Notes: generated by a model not told the origin, from the sequence alone. 31,992 bases of DNA from CAYXZP01 sp964469485 (GCA_964469485.1 CAYXZP010000015.1:1-31992), one strand, 5' to 3'; positions 14,969-23,354 are shown, counted from the first letter of the stretch. Translations and numbers: made by a program.

Positions 14969-16813
14969 ATGTCGCGCCCCTTGGCCCTGCTGGTCCTGGT
15001 CTCACTAGCCCTTGCGCCCGGCGCGCAAGCCGGTGACCCGCGCGTGGTCAACGGCTTGGTGACGGCCGCCGACCCGGCCGTGGGCGCTCTCCTTTACCAG
15101 GACCCCGACGACGGACTTTACTTCAGTTGCAGCGGCACGCTTGTCGGTTGCAGCACTTTCATAACGGCCGCCCACTGCGTCTGCGACGATGATTCGACCG
15201 ACAACGGCCAGTGCGAGGCGGCCGCGGCCGCCGAGGCGGCAGTGCAAAAGGTCTACCTGCAACACGCCGGCATACTCGACATCGCTTCCATCGCCGTGCA
15301 CCCCGGCTGGGAGTTCGAGTATAGAAACGACGTTGCCGTTGTCACTCTCGCCGAACCTGTTACCGGTATAGCGCCCGTGGCGCTTAACCGTATCGGAACG
15401 CCGCCGCCGGGAACGGCCGCGGTCATCTCGGGCTTCGGCACCAGCGATGACGTTTCCGGGGATGCCGGCATCAAACGCCGCGGCATTGCCACGGTCGGAA
15501 CCTGCCAGGGCGTGGACGCCGAACCGGCCTACATATGTTGGGAATATGCCGGCGCGGGAACGACGGCCGCCGGAAGCTATTCCAACACCTGTTACGGCGA
15601 TTCGGGCGGACCCCTGTTCGCCGACCTCGGCGCGGGCATGACGCTTGCCGGCATAACCTCGGGCGGGGACAAGTGTCGCGGCCCCGGCTTCTCGACCGAC
15701 GCCAACGTCTACGACGCGCTCGCGTTCATAGACTCGGTGGCGGCCGGGGATCTCGGCGCCGAGCGTTGTGGCGATGGACCCCAGGTCGGTGAGGCGGGTG
15801 TGGCCGTCACCGAGATCAGCGATGCCATAGGCTACAGCGATCCGACAATGCGTTGCCGCCGGGCGGTGAGAAAGGGCTTGGCCAAATATCTCAAGACCGC
15901 CACCAAGCTCACCGAAAAGTGTATCTACAAGGTGACCAAGGGCGCCTCGCAGGGCCCCTGTCCGGACACCCGCGCCCAGGCCAAGATCGCAAAGGCGGCC
16001 GCCAAACTTTCAGCCGCGAAACTGTCCAAAAGGTGTCGCCCGGCCCACATCCAGGCCATGACGCTTGCCGGTGCCTGCCAGGGTGCCAGCGACCCGGGGG
16101 GCCTCGCGGCCTGTCTTACGGGCGCGGCCGGGGCGGCCAGCGATCAGATGGTCGATTCGGCCCACGCCGTGCGCGACGCCGCCATAGCCGACAAGGCAGG
16201 GCGCAAGTGCCAGCAGACCCTTGCCAAGATGTCGGCCAAGTACGCGCTCAAGCGACAGAAACTACTTGACGACTGCAACGAGTGGCGCGACTGGGCGGTG
16301 TGGGACGACGAGGTTATCGAGTGTCCCGGCCCCGACTACACGCCCGATATCGAACGCATGCGTGAAAGACTGGTGGTCGCCGCCAACCGGCGCTGCACGG
16401 CGGCTGACATTGCCGGTCTGGAAGCGGCCGGCGGTTTCGGCGGAAGCTGCGCGGGGGTGGCCGGTCTTGCCGACATGCTGCTTTGCCTGCGCGCCGATCA
16501 CGACTCGGCGGTGGATGCGGTCACCGGGGTTCTCGAGCAGGCAAAGCACGACTACCGCGCGACCGTTTCGGTGGCCGAAGGCGTCGCAACATTGCGAGTA
16601 ACGCTCAACAGCAGCGAGCAGGAAGGTTCCGTTTACGGACTTTACCTTGCCCACGGGCAGCTGGCCGGTCCGGGTGACGACAGTTCGCAGACACAGGGCC
16701 AGGCCCAGTTCATAGAGATCGATTCGCCTGCGGCCGGCACCTGGCACCTGCTGGTGGACCGCATATCCGGTGTCGGCGCTTTCCAGGTAGTGGCCACTGT
16801 CGGCGAGTGGTGA
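14969..16813 (+). CDS. Secreted trypsin-like serine protease with duplicated six-Cys helical module and C-terminal beta domain
   Basis: The 614-residue product has a signal peptide (1-21, AQA cleavage) and then an S1 protease domain with the full triad: H69 in TAAHC, D121 in RNDVAVVTL and S212 in GDSGGPL. The mature N-terminus RVVNG (25-29) resembles a zymogen activation site. A Lys/Ala-rich helical region follows with two copies of a six-Cys module (296-382 and 414-506). A final beta-rich domain (about 530-614) resembles a bacterial pre-peptidase C-terminal sandwich. There are no membrane anchors, so it is probably secreted or periplasmic with many disulfides. A purine-rich GAAGGG abuts the ATG, giving an unusually short ribosome-site spacing. 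No partner gene is obvious. Confidence 0.9.
   Translation: MSRPLALLVLVSLALAPGAQAGDPRVVNGLVTAADPAVGALLYQDPDDGLYFSCSGTLVGCSTFITAAHCVCDDDSTDNGQCEAAAAAEAAVQKVYLQHAGILDIASIAVHPGWEFEYRNDVAVVTLAEPVTGIAPVALNRIGTPPPGTAAVISGFGTSDDVSGDAGIKRRGIATVGTCQGVDAEPAYICWEYAGAGTTAAGSYSNTCYGDSGGPLFADLGAGMTLAGITSGGDKCRGPGFSTDANVYDALAFIDSVAAGDLGAERCGDGPQVGEAGVAVTEISDAIGYSDPTMRCRRAVRKGLAKYLKTATKLTEKCIYKVTKGASQGPCPDTRAQAKIAKAAAKLSAAKLSKRCRPAHIQAMTLAGACQGASDPGGLAACLTGAAGAASDQMVDSAHAVRDAAIADKAGRKCQQTLAKMSAKYALKRQKLLDDCNEWRDWAVWDDEVIECPGPDYTPDIERMRERLVVAANRRCTAADIAGLEAAGGFGGSCAGVAGLADMLLCLRADHDSAVDAVTGVLEQAKHDYRATVSVAEGVATLRVTLNSSEQEGSVYGLYLAHGQLAGPGDDSSQTQGQAQFIEIDSPAAGTWHLLVDRISGVGAFQVVATVGEW
15854..16114 (+). repeat. 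Six-Cys helical module, copy 1 (inside protease)
   Basis: Cysteines at protein residues 296, 318, 331, 356, 370 and 382 alternate with Lys/Ala-rich helices. The first pair (C-x21-C) and last pair (C-x11-C) have the same spacing as in copy 2, and both copies have C-P-x-x-style residues after the third Cys. Confidence 0.75.
16208..16486 (+). repeat. Six-Cys helical module, copy 2 (inside protease)
   Basis: Cysteines at protein residues 414, 436, 452, 476, 494 and 506. C-x21-C and C-x11-C spacings are identical to copy 1; the middle spacings differ by one to four residues. Sequence identity outside Cys, Lys and Leu positions is low, so the duplication is old. Confidence 0.75.
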
Positions 16814-16944
16814 TTATATAATTCTCTGCGATTCTATGATCGAGGAGTAAGACGTGCGCGCTTGCGATGATTCCACCAAGACCGATCTGGCTCTGGTCTG
16901 AGCCCATTCCAAAAGCCCGCGCGCTCGGATAAGCAGGGCCGGTC

Positions 16945-18180
16945 ATGAAGCTGCCCGAAAAAGGCCTGGCGCCCGAAGCTCTGTTTGCGCGCATGCGGCA
17001 GCGCAAGCGCGAGGACGCCGACTGGCGGGGCGGCAAGACCTGGAGCCTCATCTACCCGGCCGGCGACGACATCGACGAGGTCCTGCGCGAGGCCAACCTG
17101 CTCTATCTTTACGAGAACGCGCTCAACCCGTTCCGCTTTCCGAGCCTCAAGGACATGGAGGCCGAGGTCGTCTCGATGACGGCGTCCATCCTTGGCGGGG
17201 ATGAGGGCGGCGGCGGCACGATGACCTCGGGGGGAACCGAGAGCATTCTCATGGCCGTAAAGACCGCGCGCGAACGAGCGCGCGAGGAGCGTGGGGTCAG
17301 CCGCCCGCAGCTGCTGGCACCCGAGTCGGCTCACCCGGCCTTTGCCAAGGCGGCCCACTATCTCGGACTCGAGCACGTCCGTATACCGCTGGCCGCCGAC
17401 CTGCGCGCCGATGTCGCGGCGGCCGGCAGGCTGGTGACCGAGCGCACGGCCCTCATCGTCGGGTCGGCGCCCAATTACCCCCACGGCGTTATCGATCCGA
17501 TAGAAGAGCTGGCCGCGCTGGCCGCCGACCGTGGCATATCCTTTCACACCGATGCCTGCGTGGGCGGCTTCCTGCTGCCGTTCATCAGACGGCTGGGCCA
17601 TGAGGTGGTGCCCTTCGACCTCAGCGTGCCGGGTGTGACGACGATATCCGCCGACGTTCACAAGTACGGATACGCCACCAAGGGGGCCTCGGTGTTGCTT
17701 CACAAGGACGCGGCCAACCTGCGCCACCAGATCTTTCTCTATGACCAGTGGCCGGGCGGGCTGTACGGCTCGCCGGCGATGGCCGGCGCGCGCCCGGCAG
17801 CGCCGGTGGCGGCGGCCTGGGCCGTAATGAACTACCTCGGCGAGCAGGGATACACGGAGCGCACGCGCTCTCTTCTGGAAACCGCGGCCCGCTTGAGGGC
17901 CGGGATAGAGGCCGTGGAAGGTTTGGTCATCTGGGGCGACCCTGCGGCCACGGTTCTCTCCTTCGGTTCGATGGAGCTCGACATCATGGCCGTCGGCGAC
18001 CTGATGGACGGGAAGGGCTGGCACCTCGACCGCCAGAACAACCCCGATGCCCTCCACATGATGATCTCACCCGAGCACGCGCGCATCGTCGATGAGTTCC
18101 TCGCCGACCTCGCCCGGGGTGCGGGCGAGGTGCGCGGCGGGAAGACCCGCAGCAGCGACAAGCGGGCGCGTTATAACTGA
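16945..18180 (+). CDS. Sphingosine-1-phosphate lyase-like PLP-dependent enzyme
   Basis: This 411-residue group II decarboxylase-fold protein carries the S1P lyase signature VPGVTTISADVHKYGYATKG (228-247). K240 is the expected PLP Schiff-base lysine and K246 lies six residues on, the same spacing as the two essential lysines of the bacterial enzyme from Symbiobacterium. GGTES (97-101) should hold the PLP phosphate, H130 stacks on the ring and D203 contacts its nitrogen. Unlike eukaryotic lyases there is no N-terminal membrane helix. S1P lyase cleaves phosphorylated long-chain bases to a fatty aldehyde and phosphoethanolamine. Some homologues act on other amino acids or amines, so substrate is uncertain. 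It is followed closely by an amidohydrolase gene. Confidence 0.85.
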   Translation: MKLPEKGLAPEALFARMRQRKREDADWRGGKTWSLIYPAGDDIDEVLREANLLYLYENALNPFRFPSLKDMEAEVVSMTASILGGDEGGGGTMTSGGTESILMAVKTARERAREERGVSRPQLLAPESAHPAFAKAAHYLGLEHVRIPLAADLRADVAAAGRLVTERTALIVGSAPNYPHGVIDPIEELAALAADRGISFHTDACVGGFLLPFIRRLGHEVVPFDLSVPGVTTISADVHKYGYATKGASVLLHKDAANLRHQIFLYDQWPGGLYGSPAMAGARPAAPVAAAWAVMNYLGEQGYTERTRSLLETAARLRAGIEAVEGLVIWGDPAATVLSFGSMELDIMAVGDLMDGKGWHLDRQNNPDALHMMISPEHARIVDEFLADLARGAGEVRGGKTRSSDKRARYN

Positions 18181-18205
18181 ACCGTTGTTGAGGCGTAAGG
18201 TCGTT

Positions 18206-19984
18206 ATGGGGTCTCTGGTCGTATCCGTGGCGATGCTGGCGACGACCCTCGGGGGCGCGTCCGAGACTGCCGACGCCATCTTCCTCGGCGGTCCCATCAT
18301 TACGGTCAACGACCGGGCACCACGCGCCGAGGCGCTGGCTGTTCGTGATGGCCGTATCGTTGCCGTCGGTGACCAAGAGGAGGTCCTGCGCCTGAAGGAC
18401 AGCGGGACCCGCGTCATCGACCTGGCCGGCCGCACGCTCATGCCGGGCCTTATCGAGCCGCACAGCCATCCTTTGATCGCCGCGCTCATGGGGCGCGTCG
18501 TCGACGTTTCGGGTTTCAGTCACAACAGCCGCCGGTCGGTCATGGCGGTGCTCGAAGAGGCAGCCGCCCGGGCCAAGGCGAATCAATGGATAGTGGCCTT
18601 CGGTTGGGACCCGGCCATGGTCGAAGGGCTCCGGGCGCCGAGCCTTGCCGAGATGGACGCCCTGGCGCCCGAGAACCCCTTGATGGTCATGACGCAGACC
18701 ATGCACACCATCTTCGTAAACACACTGGCCTACCGGAAGGCCGGTGTTACCCGCGACACTCCCGCTCCGGGCGGGACCGGTTCCTTTGACAAGGACGAAG
18801 CGGGCGAGCTCAACGGCACGGTGCGCGAGCCGCCGGCCATCAGCCGCTTTCGCGCCGAGCTCGGCGGCTTTCCGGCCACGGTCTACGAGTATCTGCTGGC
18901 CTCGCAGTACGATGAGTACGCCCGCCATGGCTACACCACGGTCACGTCGGCCGGCGCGCCGCCGGTGGTGCCCGGACATCTCGCGATCTTGCGCCGGACT
19001 GCGACCCATCCCGAGGTTCCGCTTCGGACCTTCGTGTATGTGCTCGACGGCATCATGGGCGCCGACTTCGCAGATGCCGGGCCCGAGGGACCGAAGTATC
19101 GCACCCTCGGCGTAAAGCTCCACGTGGACGGCTCGCCTTATGCCGGCGGCATGGCCATGCGCGAGCCCTACCTGGCCACGGCGCTTACGACCGGCGCCCT
19201 GGGCATTCCGGCGGGCAGTCGCGGCCACCTCAACAATACTGACGAGGGCTTGGGAGACCTGGTGGCCCGCCACCACCGGGCCGGTCGCCAAGTGGCCGCA
19301 CACGTGCAGGGCGAGCGCGCCGCCGACCAGTACCTCGATGCCATCGAGGCCGCCCTCAGCCGGCACCCGCGCACTGACCACCGTCACCGTCTCGAACACA
19401 ACGCGCTTATCACCGACGCCCAACTCGGACGCGCTGTGCGCCTCGGGGTCACGCCTAGCTTTTATGTGGACCACGTCCATCTGTACGGTCGCGCGCTTTC
19501 GGCCGACATCGTCGGTCCCGACCGGGCCGCGCGCTTCATGCCGCTGGGCTGGGCCAAGGCACACGGACACCGCTTCAGCGTGCACACCGACACGCCATCT
19601 TCCCCGCTGGGGCCTTTCCGGGTTATGCGCGGTGCGGTCACCCGCAAGGTGCGCACGGCCGGCGGCGGGCAGGGCCGCGTGCTCGGTCCCGAACAGAGAG
19701 TGTCGGTAGAGGACGCGATACGGGCGATGACGATAAACGCGGCCTGGCAACTCTTTGCCGACCACGAGATCGGCTCTCTCGAGGTCGGAAAGTTCGCCGA
19801 CCTGCTCGTCCTTAGCGACAACCCGCTTGCGGTCGAGCCCGACCGCTTGACGGACATCGAGGTCGTCGAGACCTACCTGGAGGGCAGGCGTGTAAGGACG
19901 AGCGGCCTGACCGTGCGCAAGCTCGGCCTGGTCGTACGCGCGACCTGGGCCGTGGTTCGTGACAGGCTTGCGGCCTGGTTCTAG
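18206..19984 (+). CDS. YtcJ-type amidohydrolase (amidohydrolase_3), probably exported
   Basis: ATG 18206 follows TAAGG at five bases. In-frame TTG codons at 18185/18188 would add an RRK n-region and improve a signal peptide, so the true start is uncertain. The 592-residue protein shows the N-terminal beta strand AIFLGGPIITVND and then the metal HxH in EPHSHP (H86, H88). KLHVDGS, AHVQGERA, HRLEHNAL and VHTDTPS follow in the family order, the last giving the C-terminal metal Asp. The closing ADLLVLSDNPLAVEP strand is typical. YtcJ-like enzymes hydrolyse amides or formamides of undefined substrates. Its stop is immediately followed by the next ATG, indicating an operon with the small membrane protein. 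Confidence 0.88.
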   Translation: MGSLVVSVAMLATTLGGASETADAIFLGGPIITVNDRAPRAEALAVRDGRIVAVGDQEEVLRLKDSGTRVIDLAGRTLMPGLIEPHSHPLIAALMGRVVDVSGFSHNSRRSVMAVLEEAAARAKANQWIVAFGWDPAMVEGLRAPSLAEMDALAPENPLMVMTQTMHTIFVNTLAYRKAGVTRDTPAPGGTGSFDKDEAGELNGTVREPPAISRFRAELGGFPATVYEYLLASQYDEYARHGYTTVTSAGAPPVVPGHLAILRRTATHPEVPLRTFVYVLDGIMGADFADAGPEGPKYRTLGVKLHVDGSPYAGGMAMREPYLATALTTGALGIPAGSRGHLNNTDEGLGDLVARHHRAGRQVAAHVQGERAADQYLDAIEAALSRHPRTDHRHRLEHNALITDAQLGRAVRLGVTPSFYVDHVHLYGRALSADIVGPDRAARFMPLGWAKAHGHRFSVHTDTPSSPLGPFRVMRGAVTRKVRTAGGGQGRVLGPEQRVSVEDAIRAMTINAAWQLFADHEIGSLEVGKFADLLVLSDNPLAVEPDRLTDIEVVETYLEGRRVRTSGLTVRKLGLVVRATWAVVRDRLAAWF

Positions 19985-20407
19985 ATGAAGCTTCCGACCA
20001 ACAACGCAGGCTATGAAGGAAGGGCCCTTGCCTGGCAGATCCTTGTCGCCCTCGGCGTTCTAAATCTCCTTCGCGGCAGCATCCACGTTTTTGCGGCCGA
20101 CGGCGGGGCCGGTCGCATCGCCGGCATAGACCTCAGCCAGAACGGCGACGTCATCGTTGCGCTGTTCGCCGTTTGGGGCTCGGGGCAGTTGGCGGCCGGG
20201 CTCATCGAGCTGTTCGTGGGACTTCGCTATCGCGTGCTTGTCCCCCTCATGCTGGCCGTCGAGGTCTTGCGCCTCAGCCTCGGCGTTTTCGTCATCTGGT
20301 TCTACAAGCCCTTCCCGGTCGATGCTCCGGGCAAGTTCGGCGCGCCGGTAATACTTGCGCTCCTTCTGTTCGCACTCGTGGCCTCGCGGTCCAGTCACGA
20401 GTCCTAG
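19985..20407 (+). CDS. Small integral membrane protein of unknown function
   Basis: The 140-residue product begins at the ATG directly after the amidohydrolase TAG. It has four hydrophobic segments (about residues 16-36, 53-75, 80-105 and 118-134), with a short polar loop FAADGGAGRIAGIDLSQNG between the first two. No catalytic motif is seen and no family is recognised with certainty. Its direct coupling to the amidohydrolase suggests the two are made together, perhaps at the same membrane. Confidence 0.72.
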   Translation: MKLPTNNAGYEGRALAWQILVALGVLNLLRGSIHVFAADGGAGRIAGIDLSQNGDVIVALFAVWGSGQLAAGLIELFVGLRYRVLVPLMLAVEVLRLSLGVFVIWFYKPFPVDAPGKFGAPVILALLLFALVASRSSHES

Positions 20408-20422
20408 GCTGGCTGGGAAGCG

Positions 20423-21202
20423 GTGCCAGCGGAACTCCACGAGTTCGTCTGTAACATCTGTTCGAAGAAGAACCGCGTACCCTTCGATCAGCTGGGCCGC
20501 GAGATAAGGTCCTGCCGTCGCTGCGGTTCGACGGTCCGTTTCAGGTCCATCGTTCACATGCTATCGCTGTCGCTTTTCGGACGGAGCCTTGCCATCGGTG
20601 AGTTCCCGCGCCGCAAGGACATCCGTGGCATTGGCCTTAGTTGTGCGGGGCCTTACGCGCGACGCCTACGCAGGAAGCTGGCCTACACCAACACTTTCTA
20701 CCACAAGCGGCCGCGCCTCGACATCTGCCGTCCCGACCCGGCCATGTCGGGCACTCTCGATTTCATCATTGCATCGGACGTTTTCGAGCACATCGTGCCG
20801 CCGGTCTCGCGCGCCTTCGAGAACTGCCGCCGCTTGCTCAAAGCCGGCGGAGTGATGGTATTCAGCGTGCCCTATGCCTACGAGGGCTCGACGGTGGAAC
20901 ACTTCCCCGAGCTTCACGATTACCGCATCGAGAAGCTCGACGGACGCCAGGTGTTGCTTAACCGCACCACCGACGGCCGCGAGCAACGTTTTGAAAACCT
21001 CAGCTTCCACGGGGGAGCCGGCGGCACGCTCGAGATGCGCGCCTTCTCGCGCCCCGACCTCATAAGGGAGTTCGAGCAGGCGGGGTTCGAGCAGCCGCAG
21101 TTCTGTGACGAGAATGACCCGGGTTGCGGCGTTATGCTTGATGAAGAGGGGGCTCTGGCTATGAGGGTGGGCACATGTTCTCCTATTAATACCGCTGGTT
21201 AG
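20423..21202 (+). CDS. Zinc-ribbon plus class I methyltransferase-like protein
   Basis: GTG 20423 follows GGGAAG and gives 259 residues. Two CxxC pairs (C10/C13 and C31/C34) form a likely N-terminal zinc ribbon. The remainder resembles an SAM methyltransferase: IIASDVFEHIVPP (motif IV-like), FENCRRLLKAGGVMVFSVPY (motifs V-VI) and a C-terminal strand pair. The glycine motif that binds SAM is degenerate (GIGLSCAGPYARRL), as in some carbohydrate-associated methyltransferase-like proteins, so methylation activity is not certain. It is 15 nt after the membrane protein gene and ends the plus-strand series. Such proteins often modify surface glycans, but no glycan genes are present here. Confidence 0.78.
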   Translation: MPAELHEFVCNICSKKNRVPFDQLGREIRSCRRCGSTVRFRSIVHMLSLSLFGRSLAIGEFPRRKDIRGIGLSCAGPYARRLRRKLAYTNTFYHKRPRLDICRPDPAMSGTLDFIIASDVFEHIVPPVSRAFENCRRLLKAGGVMVFSVPYAYEGSTVEHFPELHDYRIEKLDGRQVLLNRTTDGREQRFENLSFHGGAGGTLEMRAFSRPDLIREFEQAGFEQPQFCDENDPGCGVMLDEEGALAMRVGTCSPINTAG

Positions 21203-21439
21203 CGCCAACCGCGGGCCTGTGGACCTCGTGAATGGACTTTGATGTACAGCGATAGTGTTGGTCCTGGGGCTGGCGGTTCTGCCGACTCAGCTGTGGGGGG
21301 CAGACCTGTGGGAACGGTAAGCGCGGATGATTTCGTCATACAGGTCGAGGACATCGACGATGTGGATGGTAACGCTGTCAGTGCGGGGGAGTTCACCCTC
21401 ACGCTAGAGGTCAGCGACTACAGAGGCGATTCGTCACCG
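21203..21439. other. Unassigned spacer with a possible gene remnant (21239-21439)
   Basis: No complete gene is supported here. A plus-strand frame from 21239 reads a peptide with beta-sandwich character (DDFVIQVEDIDDVDGNA, then EFTLTLEV), but it runs on through the antisense of tRNA-Phe without its own stop. It may be a decayed fragment of a larger extracellular protein next to the tRNA 3' end, or chance. Confidence 0.3.
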
Positions 21440-21515
21440 TGGTGCCCAGGGGCGGAATTGAACCACCGACACCGTGATTTTCAGTCACGTGCTCTACCAA
21501 CTGAGCTACCTGGGC
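21440..21515 (-). tRNA. tRNA-Phe (GAA)
   Basis: The minus strand folds into a full cloverleaf: 7-bp acceptor GCCCAGG/CCTGGGC, D-arm with AGCTCAGTTGGTAGAGC, anticodon stem CGTGA/TCACG with loop CTGAAAA (anticodon GAA), T-arm with GGTTCAATTCC. Discriminator A and an encoded CCA end at 21440. It lies 57 nt after gshB on the same strand. Confidence 0.97.
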
Positions 21516-21542
21516 GAGCGCTCGGTTAACGAAGGTCGGACC

Positions 21543-21571
21543 TGTCTAACGGCTGGGGTGTAGGCGGTCAA
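21543..21571 (-). promoter_or_regulatory. Possible sigma70 promoter for tRNA-Phe
   Basis: On the minus strand TTGACC (21571-21566) is followed after 17 bases by TAGACA (21548-21543), about 27 bases before the tRNA 5' end. The -35 is a good match, the -10 a weak one. It sits just downstream of the gshB stop, so the tRNA may be transcribed alone as well as by read-through. Confidence 0.35.
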
Positions 21572-21572
21572 A

Positions 21573-22523
21573 TCAGCCGGCAAGCGCGGCGCATTTGGCC
21601 TCGACCATGTCGATGACCTCCACCTCAAGCTTGGTGCCGGTGAGCCGGTTGGTCTCCTGCACGCCGGTGGGGCTGGTGACGTTGACCTCGGTAAGATAGG
21701 GCCCGATCACATCGAGGCCGGCGAAGTAGATGCCGAGGCGGTCGAGCTCGGGAGCCAGCCGGTCGCAGATCTCGCGCTCACGCTCGCCGATTTCGGATGC
21801 CACACAGTTGCCGCCGACGTGTATGTTGCTGCGAAGGTCATCGTCCTTCGGTACGCGTGTCATGCAGCCGGCCGCGCGCCCGTCTATGTAGATCACGCGC
21901 TTGTCGCCCTGGCGCGACTCGGGGAGGTAGCGCTGGGCCATCACCTGGCGGTGGCCGCCGGCGGTGGCGCTCTCGAGTATCGAATGGGTGTTGAGGTCGC
22001 CCGAAGCGATCCGGAACACTCCCATGCCGCCGCAACCGTCGAGCGGTTTTACGACCATGTCGCCCGTGGCTTTGCCGAAGCTCAGGAGTTCCGAGACATC
22101 GGCGCTAACGACGGTCTCGGCGATAAGGTCCGGGAAGCGCAGGATAAAAAGCTTCTCGGTGGCCTCGCGAAGTCCCTCGGGGCGATTGAAGACGAAGGTC
22201 TTGGTTTGGTCGATGAGGCTCAGCAGGTGGGTGGCGAAGTAGAAATCTATGTCGAAGGGCGGGTCCTTTCGCATGAAGATCGCGTCGAAGCCGGCGGCGC
22301 TCTGCCAGTCCCACTCCCCGAAGCTCCAATGCTGGCCTTGCACCTCGGTGATGCCGAGCTTTGTGGCGTGTGCCGACAGGCCGCCGTTTCTCACGGCCAG
22401 GTCCTTGATACCGCAATAGTGGTTGTCATGGCCGCGGTCCTGGGCCTCGCGGATGAAGACAAAGGAAGTGTCCTTGCTGATGTCGATCCCTTCGATGGGA
22501 TCCATGATGTGGAGGATCCGCAC
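21573..22523 (-). CDS. gshB: Glutathione synthetase
   Basis: The 316-residue ATP-grasp enzyme joins gamma-glutamylcysteine and glycine using ATP. It starts with RILHIMDPIEGIDISKDTS, the typical GshB opening, and has MRKDPPFD (84-91). The ATP-binding segment VVKPLDGCGGMGVF is at 157-170, and the C-terminal metal/substrate segment EVNVTSPTGVQE near 293-304 is complete. Length equals E. coli GshB. GTG start, 4 nt after the rsmE stop. No gshA is in the window. It implies that the organism makes glutathione. Confidence 0.96.
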   Translation of the reverse strand: MRILHIMDPIEGIDISKDTSFVFIREAQDRGHDNHYCGIKDLAVRNGGLSAHATKLGITEVQGQHWSFGEWDWQSAAGFDAIFMRKDPPFDIDFYFATHLLSLIDQTKTFVFNRPEGLREATEKLFILRFPDLIAETVVSADVSELLSFGKATGDMVVKPLDGCGGMGVFRIASGDLNTHSILESATAGGHRQVMAQRYLPESRQGDKRVIYIDGRAAGCMTRVPKDDDLRSNIHVGGNCVASEIGEREREICDRLAPELDRLGIYFAGLDVIGPYLTEVNVTSPTGVQETNRLTGTKLEVEVIDMVEAKCAALAG

Positions 22524-22527
22524 CGTC

Positions 22528-23340
22528 TCAGGCCCGTTGCGGCGGCTTGCGGCCGAGATCGCCCCACAGGTGTTGGCAGACCGCGGCCGCCACTATGGCC
22601 GCCGTCTCCGAACGCAGCACGCGCGGACCGAGTCCGACGTCGATGTAACCGTGGCTACGGGCCGTGGCGATCTCCTCGGCCGTGAGCCCACCCTCGGGAC
22701 CGAGCACGCAGATGACGCTTTGGGTATCCGGGTAGCGCTGGCGCAATGTGGCCGGCGGGTCGGGGTCGGCGCCGGCCGTAAATACCAGGCCCAGGCTCGC
22801 CGCCGGTTTGGCCGCCAGGAACTCTGCCAGCGGGCGTACCCGTTCGACCACCGGCATCTGTGTGCGCCCGGACTGTTCGGCGGCCGCGACGGCGATGCGC
22901 CGCCAACGCTCCACGCGGTCGAGGGTTTGCTGTTCGCTCAGACGTCCGACGCTTCGTTCGGCGGTTACAACGCAGATGCGGTCGGCGCCTAGCTCGACGG
23001 CCTTCTCCACGATCAGATCGGTCTTTCGTCCCTTGGCCATGCAGGGCGCGATCGTGAGGTCGAGCGCCGATTCGGTGCTGGTGCCGGTCTCGGCCGTGAC
23101 CCGTACCATGGCCGTCTCACCCTGATACATCTCGAGCACGCCGATCACCTCGCGGCCGGCGCCGTCGAAGACCAGCAGTTCGGTTCCCGGATCGGCACGA
23201 AGCACGTTCTTGAGATGGTGGTGGGCGCTGCCGCTGACCACGGCGCGATCGGCCGTGAGCTTGTCGGGTTCGACGAAGAGCCGGGTCTTCGGGAGACCGT
23301 TCGCGCTTGCCGTCGACAACTTTACTTCTGGTCTGGCCAT
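22528..23340 (-). CDS. rsmE: 16S rRNA m3U1498 methyltransferase RsmE
   Basis: This 270-residue SPOUT methyltransferase methylates N3 of U1498 in 16S rRNA using SAM. The N-terminal PUA-like domain starts with TRLFVEP (19-25) and HHLKNVLRA (41-49). KGRKTDLIVEKAVELG (103-118) and EQSGR (155-159) are RsmE signatures. The trefoil-knot SAM site is GPEGG (214-218) and LRSETA (242-247). About 15 extra residues precede the usual start. It lies 14 nt after prmA and 4 nt before gshB. prmA-rsmE is a common pairing of translation-apparatus methyltransferases. Confidence 0.95.
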   Translation of the reverse strand: MARPEVKLSTASANGLPKTRLFVEPDKLTADRAVVSGSAHHHLKNVLRADPGTELLVFDGAGREVIGVLEMYQGETAMVRVTAETGTSTESALDLTIAPCMAKGRKTDLIVEKAVELGADRICVVTAERSVGRLSEQQTLDRVERWRRIAVAAAEQSGRTQMPVVERVRPLAEFLAAKPAASLGLVFTAGADPDPPATLRQRYPDTQSVICVLGPEGGLTAEEIATARSHGYIDVGLGPRVLRSETAAIVAAAVCQHLWGDLGRKPPQRA

Positions 23341-23354
23341 TTGGTCTCTGGCGC

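Noticed and set aside
16834..18057. 407-residue minus-strand frame
   Set aside because: Antisense of the S1P-lyase-like gene, no recognisable motif.
17984..19765. 593-residue minus-strand frame
   Set aside because: Antisense of the amidohydrolase gene, which carries all metal motifs; the antisense product has low-complexity RGH-rich composition.
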